Below are positions 17,672-26,035 of a stretch of 64,000 nt of DNA, piece after piece; position 1 is the stretch's first letter; the number at the start of each line of letters is the position of its first letter. Both the position numbers and the translations under genes were made by a program. The notes beneath the pieces were generated by a model. It saw only the letters and a list, made by a program, of their open reading frames with translations. It ran no database searches and was not told the origin of the DNA. Origin of the DNA: Scatosoma sp045533485 (lineage in GTDB: Bacteria > Bacillota > Clostridia > Christensenellales > Borkfalkiaceae); the NCBI GenBank assembly GCA_045533485.1, contig JAZSHX010000040.1, forward strand, positions 1-64,000, given 5' to 3'.

Positions 17672-18289
17672 TTAACGAACGAAATTCGTCCAAATTTTCT
17701 TTTCCGTTTTCGGTGCAAGACCTTGTTCCTTGCCAAGCTGAATACATTTGAGCAGCCACGCCATATTGTTACCCAACACGCGCATCGTTTGCAAACCTTC
17801 TTCGTCCTGCAACACTTCTTCCGCCTTGTTGCCGTGCACTTCGTTCCAGTAATTAGACGAAACAACGGGCATTTGATTGATCGTGAAATATTTATTGATA
17901 ACGTCAAACGTTGTGCTTGCGCCTGCGCGACGACAGCTTACCACAGCCGCCGCAGGTTTATGCGCAAACTTTTTACCGCCGCTGTAAAACACTTTGTCCA
18001 TAAAAGACACCAGCGCGCCTGCCGCCGACGCGTAGTACACGGGCGAACCGAACACGAACCCGTCGCACGACGCCGCCTTTTCCACAAATTCGTTCACGCA
18101 ATCGTCAAACACGCATTTGCCTGCCTTTTTGCAAGCCCAACAGCCCTTACAGCCGGAAATTTGTTTGTCAGCAAGCTGGAAAATCTCCGTTTCCACGCCG
18201 TTTTCGTTGAGCGCTTTCGCTACTTCTGCAAGCGCCGTGTACGTGCAACCGTTTTCGTGCATACTGCCGTTTACAAGTAAAACTTTCAT
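17672..18289 (-). CDS. Flavodoxin-like NAD(P)H-dependent FMN reductase family protein
   Basis: 205 residues. MKVLLVNGSMHENGCTYTAL is the FMN-phosphate-binding loop of the flavodoxin-like fold. A cysteine cluster GCKGCWACKKAGKC (residues 48-61) is typical of the iron-sulfur flavoprotein-like subgroup; FGSPVYYAS contacts the flavin. Likely a cytosolic electron-transfer or quinone/nitro-reductase-like enzyme; the physiological substrate is unknown. It is 44 bp upstream of the acyltransferase on the same strand. Confidence 0.85.
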   Translation of the reverse strand: MKVLLVNGSMHENGCTYTALAEVAKALNENGVETEIFQLADKQISGCKGCWACKKAGKCVFDDCVNEFVEKAASCDGFVFGSPVYYASAAGALVSFMDKVFYSGGKKFAHKPAAAVVSCRRAGASTTFDVINKYFTINQMPVVSSNYWNEVHGNKAEEVLQDEEGLQTMRVLGNNMAWLLKCIQLGKEQGLAPKTEKKIWTNFVR

Positions 18290-18346
18290 GATTTTTTCTT
18301 TCCTTTGAGTGTATTTTATTTACCTTTAATTTACTTTAATTTACGC

Positions 18347-19393
18347 TTATCCGCTTTCAACCGTTGCTAAGCATTGTTTGAATGCCGTCGGCAAGGAAAT
18401 GCTTTCCCGTATCTCATCCAGCGTGTACGCGTCAAACGGCGCATCGTCCATCCGTACCCATACGCAGGTGATATTCCATTTGATATGTGTAAAAATATGC
18501 GTGAAATTGCGCCTTTGGACTTCCGTGAACGCATACATGCCCCAGCCGTTTAATACCTGCTCCGCGCTTTCGCCTTGAAACACGCACGACGGAAATTCGT
18601 TCATACCTTTGAGCACGCCTTGCTCTCTTCTGCGTATACAAAATCCCTGCGGCGTTTGCAACAAAAACACGTATACGTTTTCTTCGCGTTTGGCTTTTTT
18701 CATCGGCAACACGGGGAAATTCCTTTGCGTGCCGTTTTGGTTCGCCCTGCAAAGCTCCTGCAACGGGCAAACGGAGCAATCGGGGTTTTGCGGTTTGCAA
18801 ACAAGCGCGCCAAGCTCAAACAAGCTTTGCGTGAACTGCGAACAAGCCCCTTTCTTCTTGGGATATACGCTACTCAACGCGTTTTCCAAATATTTTCTAT
18901 ACGCGGCGGAAGAAATTTCTGTGCCGTTTTCCGTCAAACGCGTCGCTACGCGCAGTACGTTTCCGTCTACAGCGGCTACGGGCAAGTCAAACGCAATCGA
19001 CGCAATCGCGCCTGCCGTGTAACTGCCGATACCCGAAAGCGCTTGCAAACTTTTCACGTCTTTGGGGAACTGTCCGCCGTATTCTATCATCAGCGTTCTT
19101 GCCGCCTTTTGCATATTGCGGACACGGTTATAATACCCCAGCCCTTCCCAAAGCTTCAAAAGCTTTTCTTCTTCACAAGCGGCAAGCGCCGCCACGGTCG
19201 GTAGCGCTTGGATAAAGCGCGTATAATATTCCTTCACCGCTTCCACGCGCGTTTGTTGGAGCATAATTTCCGATACCCATACGTGGTAGGGCGTGGGATT
19301 ATCGCGCCAAGGCAAATCACGCTTATTTTCTTGATACCAAGCAAGCAACGGTCGGGTTATTCGTTGAAAAATTTTTTGTTCCTGTTCTTTCAT
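18347..19393 (-). CDS. mutY: A/G-specific adenine glycosylase MutY
   Basis: 348 residues. Removes adenine mispaired with 8-oxoguanine. The N-terminal HhH-GPD domain has catalytic Glu in SEIMLQQT, LSGIGSYTAGAI (helix-hairpin-helix) and catalytic Asp in AVDGNV. The [4Fe-4S] loop is C-x6-C-x2-C-x5-C in CKPQNPDCSVCPLQELC. The C-terminal third is the NUDIX-like domain that reads 8-oxoG. ATG 19393 is chosen; a TTG three codons earlier is possible. It lies 16 bp after the degenerate FtsK-like gene, probably in the same transcript. Confidence 0.95.
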   Translation of the reverse strand: MKEQEQKIFQRITRPLLAWYQENKRDLPWRDNPTPYHVWVSEIMLQQTRVEAVKEYYTRFIQALPTVAALAACEEEKLLKLWEGLGYYNRVRNMQKAARTLMIEYGGQFPKDVKSLQALSGIGSYTAGAIASIAFDLPVAAVDGNVLRVATRLTENGTEISSAAYRKYLENALSSVYPKKKGACSQFTQSLFELGALVCKPQNPDCSVCPLQELCRANQNGTQRNFPVLPMKKAKREENVYVFLLQTPQGFCIRRREQGVLKGMNEFPSCVFQGESAEQVLNGWGMYAFTEVQRRNFTHIFTHIKWNITCVWVRMDDAPFDAYTLDEIRESISLPTAFKQCLATVESG

Positions 19394-19409
19394 ATGTATC
19401 AAGCGCAGT

Positions 19410-20162
19410 TTATTCTTCTTCGCTTGCCGTTTTTGCCGCTTTTGCGTTGAGATAGATGATAGTTTCCGTCAAGGACGGCGCGTCGGGGTAGCTAATCGCC
19501 ACCGGCACAGACAACGACATATCGTCCTTTACGTACGTCACGTCCGCCCTGTCTTCTTCGCGCGTCGTCACCAAGCAATTGCCCACGCCGACGAATACGC
19601 CGGGGTTACCGCTGAATATACTCTTCATCAAATCCACGCCCGTGATAACGTGCACGTTCTTTTCACGCGCAACCAGCTCTAAAATGGTGCGGTATTCTTC
19701 CAAGACGCCGCCGTCGTTGCAAGCAGGCAATTCTTCCAAAGCGTCCAACACCAAAAAGAGTTTAGGGTATTTTCCGCCGCTTGCATACTGGGTAAGCAGT
19801 TCTTGCAAGCACGCGCGGCCAAGCTGTAAATCTTCTTTGCTGCGTACGTACGGCACCGTGATATCCGCGCCGTGTAAACGCAAAAGCTCCCCGTATTCCG
19901 CACGCGGAGAAAGCACCAAAACGTTGGCGGTCGTGTTATCGTATAAGCAGGAAAGCAGGCAAATCAAACGACGGATAAACACACTGCGTCTACTGCCCGT
20001 TACGCAGGTATGTTCGCAGGTGTAGGTATGTTCGCACGTTTGTGACAAAGCAAATTCCCCCACGGCGTCCAAGCCAAGCGGAACGCCTGCGCGCAAGCGT
20101 ATAAGCTCTTCTTCCGTCGATGCTTTTTCCAGTGCAAGCGTAATAAATTCTTCTTCGCGCAT
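19410..20162 (-). CDS. Degenerate FtsK/HerA-like P-loop domain protein
   Basis: 250 residues. The start at ATG 20162 has a very good ribosome site (GAAAGGAGCAGGT). I recognise no standard family, but the order of elements follows the FtsK/SpoIIIE motor: VPLGLDAVGEFA, then HTCVTGSRRSVFIRRLICLL where the Walker A should be, VLVLSPRAEYGELL, then LFLVLDALEELP as Walker B. The Walker A lysine and most glycines are gone, so ATP hydrolysis is doubtful. A tandem TCEH repeat precedes the P-loop position. There is no membrane segment. It shares a promoter with mutY. Confidence 0.5.
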   Translation of the reverse strand: MREEEFITLALEKASTEEELIRLRAGVPLGLDAVGEFALSQTCEHTYTCEHTCVTGSRRSVFIRRLICLLSCLYDNTTANVLVLSPRAEYGELLRLHGADITVPYVRSKEDLQLGRACLQELLTQYASGGKYPKLFLVLDALEELPACNDGGVLEEYRTILELVAREKNVHVITGVDLMKSIFSGNPGVFVGVGNCLVTTREEDRADVTYVKDDMSLSVPVAISYPDAPSLTETIIYLNAKAAKTASEEE

Positions 20163-20222
20163 ACCTGCTCCTTTCGTTTGCAACAGCGGCAAACTGTTTC
20201 ATTTTGCATTAAGCTATTTATA

Positions 20223-20251
20223 AGTATATCACAAAATAATCACAATGTCAA
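20223..20251 (-). promoter_or_regulatory. Promoter of the FtsK-like/mutY pair
   Basis: On the minus strand TTGACA (20246-20251), 17-bp spacer, TATACT (20223-20228), with a start predicted near 20216. Confidence 0.85.
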
Positions 20252-20256
20252 GCAAA

Positions 20257-20288
20257 TATAAAAAAACGCACGGAGTAAACTCCGTGCG
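20257..20288 (-). terminator. Intrinsic terminator of the htrA-type gene
   Basis: A 9-bp stem (20267-20275 with 20280-20288) is followed on the minus strand by TTTTTTTATATTT, 20 bp after the protease stop. It ends only a few bases before the -35 box of the next promoter. Confidence 0.88.
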
Positions 20289-20307
20289 CCCGTATTATTG
20301 CACTTAT

Positions 20308-21759
20308 TTAGTTGTAAATGGTAAAATATTCGTCTTTATCAAACGCAATTTCCACGTCGATTTCCTGTCCGCCGCGCAACACTTTGAGCGTTACCACGTC
20401 GCCTTTTCGCACAGCGAACAGCGCTTCGCCGATCATATACATACGCGTAATATTCGTCGTAACGCCGCGTACCGTCACCGCTTTGATTTCATCGCCGACC
20501 TGCAATTTACCCGTTGCCGCCACACCGCTGTTGACCGTATCTACCTTGCATTTTTCCGTGATAATCAATTTCCCGTTTTCGTCCATTGCCGCGGAAGAAC
20601 CGTAAGTTACCGTCATAATCCCCAGCATCGCGCGGCGCACCACGCCGTTGTTTGCAAGCAAGTTATTCACCAAGCCCATCACTTGGTCAATGGGTAACGC
20701 ATAGCAAATGTTATCCGTTTGTTCGGAGACGTTTTTCGCGTTGGTGATACCGATCAATCTACCCGACACGTCGTACAAGCCGCCGCCCGAATTGCCCGAA
20801 TTGATTGCCGCGTCCGTACGCATTACTCTAAATTCCAGCGTCGTGTTGGAATTATCCATTGCCGACATCGCGATATATTCCGATTCCACGGAAATCAAAC
20901 CGCTGGTAACGGAAATGCCCTGCGCGTTGGGATTGCCCACGGCAAATACCTTTTCGCCCACCGTTACGTTTGCGGAGCTGCCGATATTCGCTTTTTGCGC
21001 AATACTGTTTTTCAAATATTCACTGCCCGAAACACGAAGCACTGCCACGTCGTATGCCATCGCGCCGCCCACAAACGTTGCTTTGATACCGTCGCCGTCA
21101 AAGTCGCCTTGGTCTTTTGCGTCCGCCACGCCGTCGCCGTTGACGTCGCTAAGCTTATTGCCGTTTTCAATGTCCGCGCCCGACGTAAAGCCGTTAAACG
21201 CGCCGTAGGTGTACAGATAAATACAATCGGAAATACCCGTTTGCGTATCCGAATCGGGATCGTAAACAACGTGATAGTTGGTAACAATCAACGCGTCGCC
21301 CGTTTGTTTATCCAAGTTAATGATAACGCCGCTGCCTGCCGATGCCGAAGCAATCGTTTCCTGTCTGGACGTTTGGATAAGCCCCGTGTTCACCGTCACC
21401 GTACGCGTCGTTCTAAACGCGGAATAAATGCTCACCGTGGAGCAAATATTGTTGGCAATCATACCCGTATCGTTATCTTCACGCAATTCCACGTTGAAAT
21501 ATTGCTCAATAAATTGCATAAGCGTGCCTTCAAAGCCGTTTTCTTTTGCTTTTTCGTACACGTCGTTGATATCCATATCCTTGCCGTCTTGCCCGTTAAT
21601 GCCCTGCAAAGACGCAAGCCATTCCTGCTCCGTACCTACAAAGCCGTTCTCCACTGCAATTTCGTAAGCAGTCACTTTTTCTTCCTTGCAAGCCGTCAAG
21701 CCAAGTGCAAACGTCAAGCAAAGCGCGCCTGCTAAAATTCTTTGATATATTTTTTTCAT
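20308..21759 (-). CDS. htrA: HtrA/DegP-type serine protease lipoprotein
   Basis: 483 residues. The lipobox is GLTAC with C24, so it is anchored on the outer face of the membrane. Residues about 25-100 are an N-terminal extension absent from standard HtrA. The trypsin-like domain has catalytic His in VTNYHVV, Asp in AYDVAVLRV and Ser in NSGNSGGGL. Between His and Asp is an insert with DVNGDGVADAKDQGDFDGDG, which looks like calcium-binding loops. One C-terminal PDZ domain (TGKLQVGDEIKAV) follows. Probable envelope protein quality control. Single-copy gene with its own terminator. Confidence 0.92.
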   Translation of the reverse strand: MKKIYQRILAGALCLTFALGLTACKEEKVTAYEIAVENGFVGTEQEWLASLQGINGQDGKDMDINDVYEKAKENGFEGTLMQFIEQYFNVELREDNDTGMIANNICSTVSIYSAFRTTRTVTVNTGLIQTSRQETIASASAGSGVIINLDKQTGDALIVTNYHVVYDPDSDTQTGISDCIYLYTYGAFNGFTSGADIENGNKLSDVNGDGVADAKDQGDFDGDGIKATFVGGAMAYDVAVLRVSGSEYLKNSIAQKANIGSSANVTVGEKVFAVGNPNAQGISVTSGLISVESEYIAMSAMDNSNTTLEFRVMRTDAAINSGNSGGGLYDVSGRLIGITNAKNVSEQTDNICYALPIDQVMGLVNNLLANNGVVRRAMLGIMTVTYGSSAAMDENGKLIITEKCKVDTVNSGVAATGKLQVGDEIKAVTVRGVTTNITRMYMIGEALFAVRKGDVVTLKVLRGGQEIDVEIAFDKDEYFTIYN

Positions 21760-21880
21760 AAGCGTTTCCCCTTCCGTTTTGGTTGGTCGCTATGCGCACG
21801 CTGCGCACAGCCCTTTATTACATTATACCCACGTTTCCATAAAAGTAGTTGAAAAAAACGCGGATTTTTACGAAATTTTC

Positions 21881-22465
21881 TTAAAATCCTTCCAGTTCGT
21901 CCAAGGTAAGTTCAAAAGACGAAACAAAATGTTTGAAAAAGTAATTGATTTCCGGCATATTACGCTCCTTCAATTCCTTTTCAATGCTGCGTTTTGCTTT
22001 GACGAATTCGCCGTTACCCGCGCGCATTTCTTCCAAGCATTTGATATATGCGGCAAGCTTATCCGCCGCCTTTACCAGCTTGTATTCGACGCTGTCTTCG
22101 TCCGCAAGCACGAAAGGACGGATTTCTTCCTGCATCGTTTGCGGCAGCATACCCACAATCTTTTCGCAAGCGCTTGTTTCCAGCTCCTTATACGCACCGT
22201 GAATACTGCGGTTATAATACTTGATAGGCGTAGGCAAATCCCCCGTCATCACTTCGCCCGTTTCGTGGTAGGTTGCGTACAAAACCGTTTTCAATACGTC
22301 CGCGTTGCCGCCAAATTCCTTATTGTGAATAACGGCAAGCGCGTGGCTTAAAAGGGTAACGGCATAGGAATGCTCCATCACCGTTTCTTCGCGCACGGAG
22401 CGCATAAGCTGCCAACGCTTGATATATTTCATCCTATCCATATACGCGTAAAAATCGTATCGCAT
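21881..22465 (-). CDS. yfbR: YfbR-like 5'-deoxynucleotidase (HD superfamily)
   Basis: 194 residues from ATG 22465, which has AGGAG at correct spacing. A longer frame to 22756 runs antisense through the thiamine riboswitch and is rejected. The HD metal site is seen in EHSYAVTLLSHAL and ATYHETGEVMTGDLPTPIKY, the latter a near-signature of YfbR. The family dephosphorylates deoxynucleoside 5'-monophosphates in the cytosol. It is divergent from thiT. Confidence 0.88.
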   Translation of the reverse strand: MRYDFYAYMDRMKYIKRWQLMRSVREETVMEHSYAVTLLSHALAVIHNKEFGGNADVLKTVLYATYHETGEVMTGDLPTPIKYYNRSIHGAYKELETSACEKIVGMLPQTMQEEIRPFVLADEDSVEYKLVKAADKLAAYIKCLEEMRAGNGEFVKAKRSIEKELKERNMPEINYFFKHFVSSFELTLDELEGF

Positions 22466-22495
22466 AAATTTGCTCCTGTTTTTTTCGTCAAACGC

Positions 22496-22524
22496 TTGAC
22501 ATTGCGTTTGCGTTGTATTATAAT
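22496..22524 (+). promoter_or_regulatory. Promoter of the TPP riboswitch/thiT transcript
   Basis: Perfect TTGACA (22496-22501), 17-bp spacer, perfect TATAAT (22519-22524). The transcript should begin near 22531, just ahead of the riboswitch. Confidence 0.9.
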
Positions 22525-22539
22525 AAAAACACAAAATAT

Positions 22540-22625
22540 AATATCCGTCGTGGGTGCCCCAAGGGGCTGAGATTATACCATTTGAATCGGCAAGGTAATA
22601 CTTGAGCGAGAGATTGATATACGTT
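22540..22625 (+). ncRNA. TPP (thiamine pyrophosphate) riboswitch
   Basis: The conserved THI-element core GGGTGCCC...AGGGGCTGAGATTATACC begins at about 22552. The second helix arm (TTGAATCGGCAAGGTAATAC, then GAGCGAGAGAT) follows. It lies between a strong promoter and a terminator, upstream of a thiamine transporter gene. Bases 22549-22555 (CGTGGGT) are exactly complementary to 22661-22667 (ACCCACG), the 5' side of the terminator stem. This gives a plausible antiterminator when TPP is absent. Confidence 0.93.
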
Positions 22626-22662
22626 TGCTTTACGCTGTTTTTGCGCGTAATCCAGCTTGTAC

Positions 22663-22690
22663 CCACGCATTGTTTGCGTGGTTTTTTCTT
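22663..22690 (+). terminator. Riboswitch-controlled terminator ahead of thiT
   Basis: CCACGCA (22663-22669) pairs with TGCGTGG (22675-22681), followed by TTTTTT. It is located 30 bp upstream of the thiT start, so TPP binding would stop transcription before the gene. Confidence 0.88.
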
Positions 22691-22720
22691 ATCAACGTAC
22701 GACGGAAAAGGAGAGTTTTT

Positions 22721-23422
22721 ATGTTTCTTTATTCCCTGCTTGACGTGAGCGAACAAGCCACGAAAACCGTGCGCATGATTTCCTGCGCCGCCGTCGTTGT
22801 CCTTATCTTAGTCATCGCGCTTTTAAGCGCGCTGTCCGCCAAAAAGTTTGACACGAAAAAGGTGGCGTTTGCCGGCGTTTGCGTATCTATGTCGTTCGTT
22901 TTATCGTTCATCAAAATCAGCCCCGTACAATACGGCGGCTCTATTACGCTTGCGTCGCTAGTACCCATTTTACTCTACGCCTACGCGTACGGATTCACCG
23001 ACGGACTTTTGGTTGGTCTCATACATGGCCTACTCAATTTCATTGAAAGCCCGTACATTTTAACCCCTGCGACCTTCCTTTTGGATTACCTTTTGGCGTT
23101 TACGGGCGTTTGCTTTATGGGCTTATTTGGAAAAATGCAACGCAAGCCCAAAGGCATAACTCCGTTGGTTCTTGGTTGCGCCTGCGCATTTGCTACACGC
23201 TTTATTTTCCACCTTGCGTCGGGTATGATATTCTTCCTGCAAGGCGCCGTTTGGGTGGACTTCCCTGCTTGGGCAACCGCCAACGCTTTCGTCTATTCGT
23301 TTATCTATCAATGCGTGTATATTCCCATCGATTGCATCATCGCGCTTGCCACGCTGATTGCGCTTGCCAAAACGGGCGCGCTGGACGCACTGCTGAAAAT
23401 CACTAAACGCAAAAACAGATAA
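22721..23422 (+). CDS. thiT: ECF transporter thiamine-specific S component ThiT
   Basis: 233 residues, six predicted membrane helices. It belongs to the ThiT (YuaJ) family of substrate-binding S components, which work with a shared EcfAA'T module not encoded here. Family-like stretches are SFVLSFIKISPVQYGGSITL and GLLVGLIHGLLNFIESPYIL. ATG 22721 follows GGAAAAGGAGAG; a longer frame to 22625 overlaps the terminator and is rejected. The TPP riboswitch confirms the substrate. The gene runs convergent to rimM with a 7-bp gap. Confidence 0.95.
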   Translation: MFLYSLLDVSEQATKTVRMISCAAVVVLILVIALLSALSAKKFDTKKVAFAGVCVSMSFVLSFIKISPVQYGGSITLASLVPILLYAYAYGFTDGLLVGLIHGLLNFIESPYILTPATFLLDYLLAFTGVCFMGLFGKMQRKPKGITPLVLGCACAFATRFIFHLASGMIFFLQGAVWVDFPAWATANAFVYSFIYQCVYIPIDCIIALATLIALAKTGALDALLKITKRKNR

Positions 23423-23429
23423 ACGCCTT

Positions 23430-23930
23430 TTAATCTACCGCTATTTCGTCAAACACCGATTTGACGATAATCACCTTTTGCGCTTGTAAATCAATGCGCT
23501 TAATCACACCTTTTACAGCAGGGAAAAGTATTCTTTTTCCTGCTTTTTCTATGGTGTACACGTCGGAAGAAAGATTTCTAATGTCCACGACTGTGCCTAA
23601 AAATTCCCCTTCTTCCGTTTCGCAAGCAAGCCCGATTACGTCGACGATATAAAAACGGCCTTCTTCCAACTCCGGTCCGTCTTCGCGGTTGCCTTCTAAA
23701 AGCTTACCCCTAAAAAGCTCCGCCGCGTTTCTGTCGGGAATACCCCGAAGCCCCACGTACGCCGCACCGTCGTTACCGATACGGAAAGATAAAATTTTAT
23801 AAGCCACGTCGTCGATATACACCGTGCCGAACTGTTTGACCACTTCGGGGGTGTCCGTAAACGTTTTAATTTTTAATTCTCCGCGAATTCCTTGCGGTTT
23901 TAACACTTCCGCAAGCACCAAACGTTTCAT
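23430..23930 (-). CDS. rimM: 16S rRNA processing protein RimM
   Basis: 166 residues from ATG 23930 (AAAGGAG upstream); a GTG two codons earlier is less likely. N-terminal RimM barrel (AEVLKPQGIRGELKIKTFTD) and C-terminal PRC-barrel (EGRFYIVDVIGLACE, IRNLSSDVYTIE). It binds ribosomal protein S19 and aids 30S maturation. It follows khpA, as in many Bacillota, but trmD and rplS, which normally come next, are absent; the next gene is convergent thiT. Confidence 0.95.
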   Translation of the reverse strand: MKRLVLAEVLKPQGIRGELKIKTFTDTPEVVKQFGTVYIDDVAYKILSFRIGNDGAAYVGLRGIPDRNAAELFRGKLLEGNREDGPELEEGRFYIVDVIGLACETEEGEFLGTVVDIRNLSSDVYTIEKAGKRILFPAVKGVIKRIDLQAQKVIIVKSVFDEIAVD

Positions 23931-23964
23931 AAGCACTCCTTTATGCCTGTATTTCGTGAAAAGC

Positions 23965-23994
23965 CAAAAAAAGGCTTCCGCTTGAAAGCCTTTT
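23965..23994 (-). terminator. Terminator between khpA and rimM
   Basis: AAAAGGCTT (23969-23977) and AAGCCTTTT (23986-23994) form a 9-bp stem followed on the minus strand by T residues. Read-through or an internal promoter must supply rimM. Confidence 0.7.
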
Positions 23995-24020
23995 ATTGCG
24001 CGTTAGAACACAAAACGCAA

Positions 24021-24290
24021 TTATTCCGCCGCTTCATCGCAGTTGGACACGTCGCTGCCGCGTTCGCAGATTTCCACAACGTATCTCTTGCTGTCAGCAG
24101 GCGTAGCCGCGCGCACGAGCGTGCGCATCGCTTTTGCGATTTTGCCTTGTTTACCGATTACCTTGCCCATATCCGAAGGAGAAAGCACAACCGTCACTTC
24201 GATTGCGCGGTCTTTTTCGTTCACCAAGTATTCTACGTTCTCCGTATCTTCGGCAAATTGGCCAACGATGTATTTGATTAAATCTAACAT
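24021..24290 (-). CDS. khpA: KH-domain RNA-binding protein KhpA (YlqC)
   Basis: 89 residues. A single KH domain with the GxxG loop in VIGKQGKIAKAMRTL. Members bind RNA, often as a dimer with KhpB/Jag, and affect cell size and translation. It sits between rpsP and rimM exactly as in other Bacillota. The last 15 residues are an acidic tail (SDVSNCDEAAE). Confidence 0.93.
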   Translation of the reverse strand: MLDLIKYIVGQFAEDTENVEYLVNEKDRAIEVTVVLSPSDMGKVIGKQGKIAKAMRTLVRAATPADSKRYVVEICERGSDVSNCDEAAE

Positions 24291-24325
24291 GTTTTTGCTC
24301 CTTACAGCCGATTCGGTGCGTTTAC

Positions 24326-24619
24326 TTATTTTTCGTTCTTCTTGGATTTGGTTTTTGCAGGGCTAAGCTTTGCGCTCTTTTCCATTGCACCCGTCTTTAC
24401 AAGAAGGTTTCTAACCGTTTCGGTAGGTTGAACGCCCTTGGAAAGCCAAGCTTTTGCTTTTTCCACGTCGATCGTAAGTTCGATGGGATCGCAGGTAGGT
24501 CTGTAATGACCAACGCATTCAATGTATTCGCCCGTAGCAGCTTTTCTGCTGTCTACAACAACTACACGGTAGATAGGGTTCTTCTTGTCGCCCATTCTCA
24601 AAAGTCTCATTTTAACCAT
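24326..24619 (-). CDS. rpsP: 30S ribosomal protein S16
   Basis: 97 residues from ATG 24619 (GGAGG at 8-nt spacing); an in-frame start five codons earlier is unlikely. Classic N-terminus MVKMRLLRMGDKKNPIYRVV, then DSRKAATGEYIE and GVQPTETVRNLL. A lysine-rich C-terminal tail contacts rRNA. Part of the ylxM-ffh-rpsP-khpA-rimM cluster. Confidence 0.98.
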   Translation of the reverse strand: MVKMRLLRMGDKKNPIYRVVVVDSRKAATGEYIECVGHYRPTCDPIELTIDVEKAKAWLSKGVQPTETVRNLLVKTGAMEKSAKLSPAKTKSKKNEK

Positions 24620-24705
24620 AATAAATACCTCCAAAGTATCTTAAAATATTTTTTTCTTTGCTTATTTTAGCAGCTTGCACTGCGTTTTACCATTTGTTTT
24701 TTTGT

Positions 24706-26025
24706 TTAGAACGGCAAACGGAAACGGCCTTTACCGCCTTTGAGCTGTTTCATCAGCAGCTTCGTTTGCTCATACTGTTTCAAAAGCTGATTGATTTCCT
24801 GCACGCTTGTACCCGAACCTGCCGCAATACGGCGTTTTCTCTTACTGTCGATGATGGCAGGATTGTCGCGTTCTTGCTGCGTCATAGAAAGGATAATCGC
24901 TTTCGTGCGTTCGATTTTCTTTTCGTCGATATCCCCTTCGCCTACCTTTAACTTGCTTGCCCCGGGGAGCATAGACAGCATCGCTTGCGCGCCGCCCATT
25001 TTCTTCATCATGGAAAATTGTTGCAAGTAATCGGAAAGCGTGAACGTGTTGGCAAGCATTTTTTGCTGCATTTTCTTCGCGTCTTCTTCCGTGATCGCTT
25101 GCTGTGCCTTTTCAATCAAGGACAGCACGTCGCCCATACCCAAAATACGCGACGCCATTCTGTCGGGATAGAAGGGTTCTAAATCGGTCAGCTTTTCGCC
25201 AACGCCGATAAATTTGATGGGCTTGCCCGTCACCGCTTTGATAGACAAGCACGCGCCGCCGCGCGTATCGCCGTCCAGCTTCGTCAAAATCACGCCCGTG
25301 ATTTGCAAGCGTTCGTTGAACGTTTGCGCCACGTTGACCGCTTCTTGCCCCGTCATAGCGTCCACGACAAGCAACGTTTCCGTTACGTCCACTTCCTTTT
25401 TGATGTTTTCCAGCTCTTGCATGAGCGTATCGTCGATTTGCAAACGCCCTGCCGTGTCCAACACCACCGTGTCGTAGCCCTTAGATTTCGCATAATCAAT
25501 CGCTTGCTTCGCCGTTTTAATGGGGGATTGCGTACCCTTTTCAAACACTTCCGTTTGCGCGTTTTTCCCCACCACTTGCAGCTGCGTAATTGCCGCAGGG
25601 CGGTAGATATCGCCGGCTACAAGCAAGGGATTTTTGCCTTGTTTTTTCAGTTGCAGTGCCAGTTTACCGCAAAGCGTCGTTTTCCCTGCGCCTTGCAAAC
25701 CGCACATCATAATCACCGTGGGAAGCTTGGGCGAAACTTCTAATTTCGCGTTTTTCGCGCCCATTAGCTCAATCAATTCGTCGTTGACGATTTTGATAAC
25801 CTGTTGCGCAGGATTGAGCGAAGACAAAATTTCTTGCCCGACCGCCTTTTCCGAAACCTCCGCAATAAATTGCTTTGCTACGCGCAAGTTGACGTCGGCT
25901 TCAAGCAAAGCCACGCGCACTTCACGCATTGCCGTGCGGATTTCCAGTTCCGTCAGCTTTCCGCGCTTGGTCAGCTTGGAAAATATATGATTTAATCTTT
26001 CCGATAATCCACCGAATAAAGCCAT
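24706..26025 (-). CDS. ffh: Signal recognition particle protein Ffh
   Basis: 439 residues. N domain helices, then GTPase G domain: G1 GLQGAGKTTLCGKLA, G3 DTAGRLQIDD, G4 TKLDGDTRGGA. The C-terminal M domain is methionine-rich (QQKMLANTFTLSDYLQQFSM) and includes the RNA-binding SGTSVQEINQLLKQY. It brings ribosomes making membrane proteins to FtsY. It follows ylxM by 10 bp. Confidence 0.98.
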   Translation of the reverse strand: MALFGGLSERLNHIFSKLTKRGKLTELEIRTAMREVRVALLEADVNLRVAKQFIAEVSEKAVGQEILSSLNPAQQVIKIVNDELIELMGAKNAKLEVSPKLPTVIMMCGLQGAGKTTLCGKLALQLKKQGKNPLLVAGDIYRPAAITQLQVVGKNAQTEVFEKGTQSPIKTAKQAIDYAKSKGYDTVVLDTAGRLQIDDTLMQELENIKKEVDVTETLLVVDAMTGQEAVNVAQTFNERLQITGVILTKLDGDTRGGACLSIKAVTGKPIKFIGVGEKLTDLEPFYPDRMASRILGMGDVLSLIEKAQQAITEEDAKKMQQKMLANTFTLSDYLQQFSMMKKMGGAQAMLSMLPGASKLKVGEGDIDEKKIERTKAIILSMTQQERDNPAIIDSKRKRRIAAGSGTSVQEINQLLKQYEQTKLLMKQLKGGKGRFRLPF

Positions 26026-26035
26026 TAAAATCTCC

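Noticed and set aside
19978..20040. TCEH/TCEHT repeat as a microsatellite or metal motif
   Set aside because: Only two units; too short to claim a repeat element or binding site.
22625..22720. Upstream start for thiT
   Set aside because: It lies inside the riboswitch expression platform; translation from there would cross the terminator.
22466..22756. N-terminal extension of the YfbR-like gene
   Set aside because: It is antisense to the TPP riboswitch and terminator, lacks family similarity, and the ATG at 22465 has a good ribosome site.
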